Positions 62,498 through 64,000 of a DNA stretch of 64,000 bases are shown piece after piece. Every line of letters starts with the position of its first letter. Position 1 is the stretch's first letter. Position numbers and translations under genes: made by a program. The DNA is from JBGRPZ01 sp041725955 (GTDB taxonomy: Bacteria > Bacteroidota > Bacteroidia > Bacteroidales > JBGRPZ01), in assembly GCA_041725955.1 (NCBI GenBank), contig JBGRQE010000010.1, positions 3,762-67,761 on the forward strand. Reading direction: 5' to 3'. Below the pieces are notes generated by a model. That model was not told the DNA's origin. It worked only from the letters and a program-made list of their open reading frames with translations, and ran no database searches.

Positions 62498-63730
62498 ATG
62501 TTACAAAAAACAAATTTACTAGAGACTGTTTTTAGGGGTTTTTTCTTATTATCAGTGCTTTTCACAACTATGCCACTGCTTAAAGGATTGGTTCCTCCTA
62601 TTTTTATTTTTATGACCCTAATTTTTGTTTACTTGGCTTTTTCCAAGAAATTAATGTTGAGTAAAGGGAAATCTTTAATTCTAATTTCATCTTTGGTATT
62701 GTATGCTTTGTATTCTATAGGAACGATATATACACCGTATTTGGATTCAGCTTTAATTGATTTGCGTATTAAATCTGCATTGTTTTTTATTCCTCTTTTA
62801 TTTTTATTTGATGGAAAGAATAAGAGTTTGTGGCCTGGGAATAAGAATGTATCTCGATTTTTTGTAGCTGGAATTTCAATTTATTTAATCTACTGTATTA
62901 TTCGGTCCTTTTATTTTTATTTAAAAACAAAAGATTTTTCAGTGTTTTTTTATGAAGAATTCACTCCTTTTGAACAACATGCATATGTTGCTTTAATAAC
63001 AGACATAGCTATAGCTATTTTGTTTTTTTATAAGGAGTTTTTCAAAAATACTTATGTGAGGGTTGTTCTATATGCAGTATTATTGTCATCTCTATTTTTT
63101 CTTTCTTCACGAGGTGGGATCCTTGCCTTATTTTTATTGTTAGGAATTTATTTTGTGTATCAGGTTTTTATAGGGAAGAAACGTGCTTTAGCATTTAAAT
63201 CTATTGGGATAATTTTGTTTTTTACCATTATCTTTTCTTGGTCTTCTCCTGTTGTACGAAGTGGTTTAATGCGTTTATATCAGAATCCAAAGGTTTTTTC
63301 TGAAGGTAAAAAGGAAGATAGTGGAGAACCAAGATTATTGATTTGGGAAATATCATGGTCTTTATATAAGGAGAAGCCTGTTTTGGGGTATGGAACGGGT
63401 AGTGTTAGTGAGATTTTAACAAAGGTTTATGCGAAAAATGATTATGAAGAGTATGCAACCAAGAGGTGGAACGCTCATAATCAGTATTTGCAAACAGTTT
63501 TGTCTATAGGGGCTATAGGAGGTATTGTTTTGTTGTTTTCACTTCTATTGCCATTTTTTATCTCTATAAGAAAAAGAGAGTCCTTGGTTTTTTCTGCATT
63601 ATTCCTTTTTATGATTAATTTATTTACAGAGTCTATGCTGGAACGTCAAACTGGAGTTTGTTTATTTGTAATTGTTTTAGCGATTGCATTTCATAATTTG
63701 GAAGGAAATAAATCAAAGCAGATTGAGTAA
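62498..63730 (+). CDS. O-antigen ligase/Wzy-type polysaccharide polymerase-like membrane protein
   Basis: 410 residues with about ten transmembrane helices and a large periplasmic loop. The Wzy_C/O-antigen ligase region is marked by SSRGGILALFLLLG, EPRLLIWEISW, GYGTGS and WNAHNQYLQTVLSIG, with the conserved His in NAHN. Such proteins ligate O-antigen to lipid A core or polymerise polysaccharide in the periplasm, but some ligate other polymers to acceptors. The gene is separated from the RiPP-like genes by a likely promoter. Confidence 0.88.
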   Translation: MLQKTNLLETVFRGFFLLSVLFTTMPLLKGLVPPIFIFMTLIFVYLAFSKKLMLSKGKSLILISSLVLYALYSIGTIYTPYLDSALIDLRIKSALFFIPLLFLFDGKNKSLWPGNKNVSRFFVAGISIYLIYCIIRSFYFYLKTKDFSVFFYEEFTPFEQHAYVALITDIAIAILFFYKEFFKNTYVRVVLYAVLLSSLFFLSSRGGILALFLLLGIYFVYQVFIGKKRALAFKSIGIILFFTIIFSWSSPVVRSGLMRLYQNPKVFSEGKKEDSGEPRLLIWEISWSLYKEKPVLGYGTGSVSEILTKVYAKNDYEEYATKRWNAHNQYLQTVLSIGAIGGIVLLFSLLLPFFISIRKRESLVFSALFLFMINLFTESMLERQTGVCLFVIVLAIAFHNLEGNKSKQIE

Positions 63731-63845
63731 ATATTATGTTTTTGAAGTACAGTGTATTATTACTTTTTTATAATATTTAGTTTTTGTATTTGGAGTAAGA
63801 GTACTTGATTTTATATATAAAGGAAAGGTTTTTTTTAAATAAAAA

Positions 63846-63869
63846 GAGTGTTTTTTTTGGTAAAACACT
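63846..63869. terminator. Hairpin after the O-antigen ligase-like gene
   Basis: AGTGTTTT (63846-63853) pairs with AAAACACT, about 116 bases past the stop and just before the rRNA-type promoter. There is no T run on the plus side, so it may act on the minus strand or as a barrier. Confidence 0.35.
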
Positions 63870-64000
63870 TGCTAGATTTAAAAAGCTGCTTATCTTTGCA
63901 CCCGCATTCAGCAATGATGCGAACAAAACAAGAATGACACGTTCATAAAAATATTGAGACATTTAAGAAACAAGCGCCTAGCAATAGGATAATTGTTCAG
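63869..64000 (+). promoter_or_regulatory. Promoter and leader of a ribosomal RNA operon
   Basis: TTG (63869-63871), 19 bases, then TATCTTTG (63891-63898), then CACCCGC. This spacing and the TATCTTTGCA-CCGC sequence are typical of strong Bacteroidota rRNA promoters. Downstream, GTTCATAAAAATATTGAGAC and ACAAGCGCC resemble the leader between the promoter and 16S rRNA. The 16S gene itself is not in the window. Confidence 0.7.

Noticed and set aside
1..64000. CRISPR arrays, transposase genes, integrases or phage genes
   Set aside because: I looked for regularly spaced repeats, DDE or tyrosine recombinase motifs and phage structural proteins and saw none.

Overview
The window is AT-rich chromosomal DNA from a Bacteroidota bacterium. 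Several features point there: three proteins with type IX secretion (T9SS) C-terminal sorting domains, BACON domains, an S46 dipeptidyl-peptidase, a DUF4292-type lipoprotein, Bacteroidota-style promoters (a TTG or TTTG element, then TAnnTTTG) and weak Shine-Dalgarno sequences. Tryptophanase, asparaginase, a biotin-dependent-type carboxyltransferase and two large secreted peptidases suggest a peptide- and amino-acid-using, probably anaerobic or facultative marine Bacteroidales/Marinilabiliales member. The genus cannot be fixed from sequence reading alone.

Layout: 1-3.6 kb is a YtrA-like GntR/ABC-transporter operon with two permeases and two small membrane-anchored proteins. 3.6-14.1 kb holds an outer-membrane porin, a tiny T9SS protein, purF, a nucleoside-gate membrane protein, tsaB and an HlyD/TolC efflux pair without its inner-membrane pump. 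14.4-23.3 kb holds an M1 aminopeptidase, a beta-lactamase-fold hydrolase, a two-component system and pgi. 23.5-33 kb is mostly housekeeping: a NUDIX enzyme, a WlbA-like sugar dehydrogenase, recX, prfB with its programmed frameshift, a CPBP protease, an ExbB/ExbD operon, asparaginase and TatD. 33-36.4 kb is a small accessory patch in which two lipoprotein genes sit between direct repeats, one of them a decayed gene copy. 36.4-44 kb holds a 1227-residue BNR/BACON secreted protein and a 1104-residue protein made of two tandem carboxyltransferase units. 44.2-58.1 kb holds a Sir2 deacylase, an unlisted 39-codon peptide gene that resembles class I lanthipeptide precursors, tryptophanase, manC, dut, a nucleotidyltransferase, a TPR lipoprotein, DUF4292 and two metallo/serine dipeptidyl-peptidases.

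The most interesting part is 58.5-62.3 kb, which looks like a compact RiPP (ribosomally made, modified peptide) operon. It has a 60-residue candidate precursor with a YxxPxL recognition-like motif and two cysteines, a radical SAM/SPASM enzyme with a C-terminal PqqD-like domain, a separate PqqD-like protein, an HPr-kinase-like ATPase and a FemAB/GNAT-like transferase. An O-antigen-ligase-type membrane protein follows. The last ~140 bases look like the promoter and leader of a ribosomal RNA operon whose 16S gene should begin just beyond the window.
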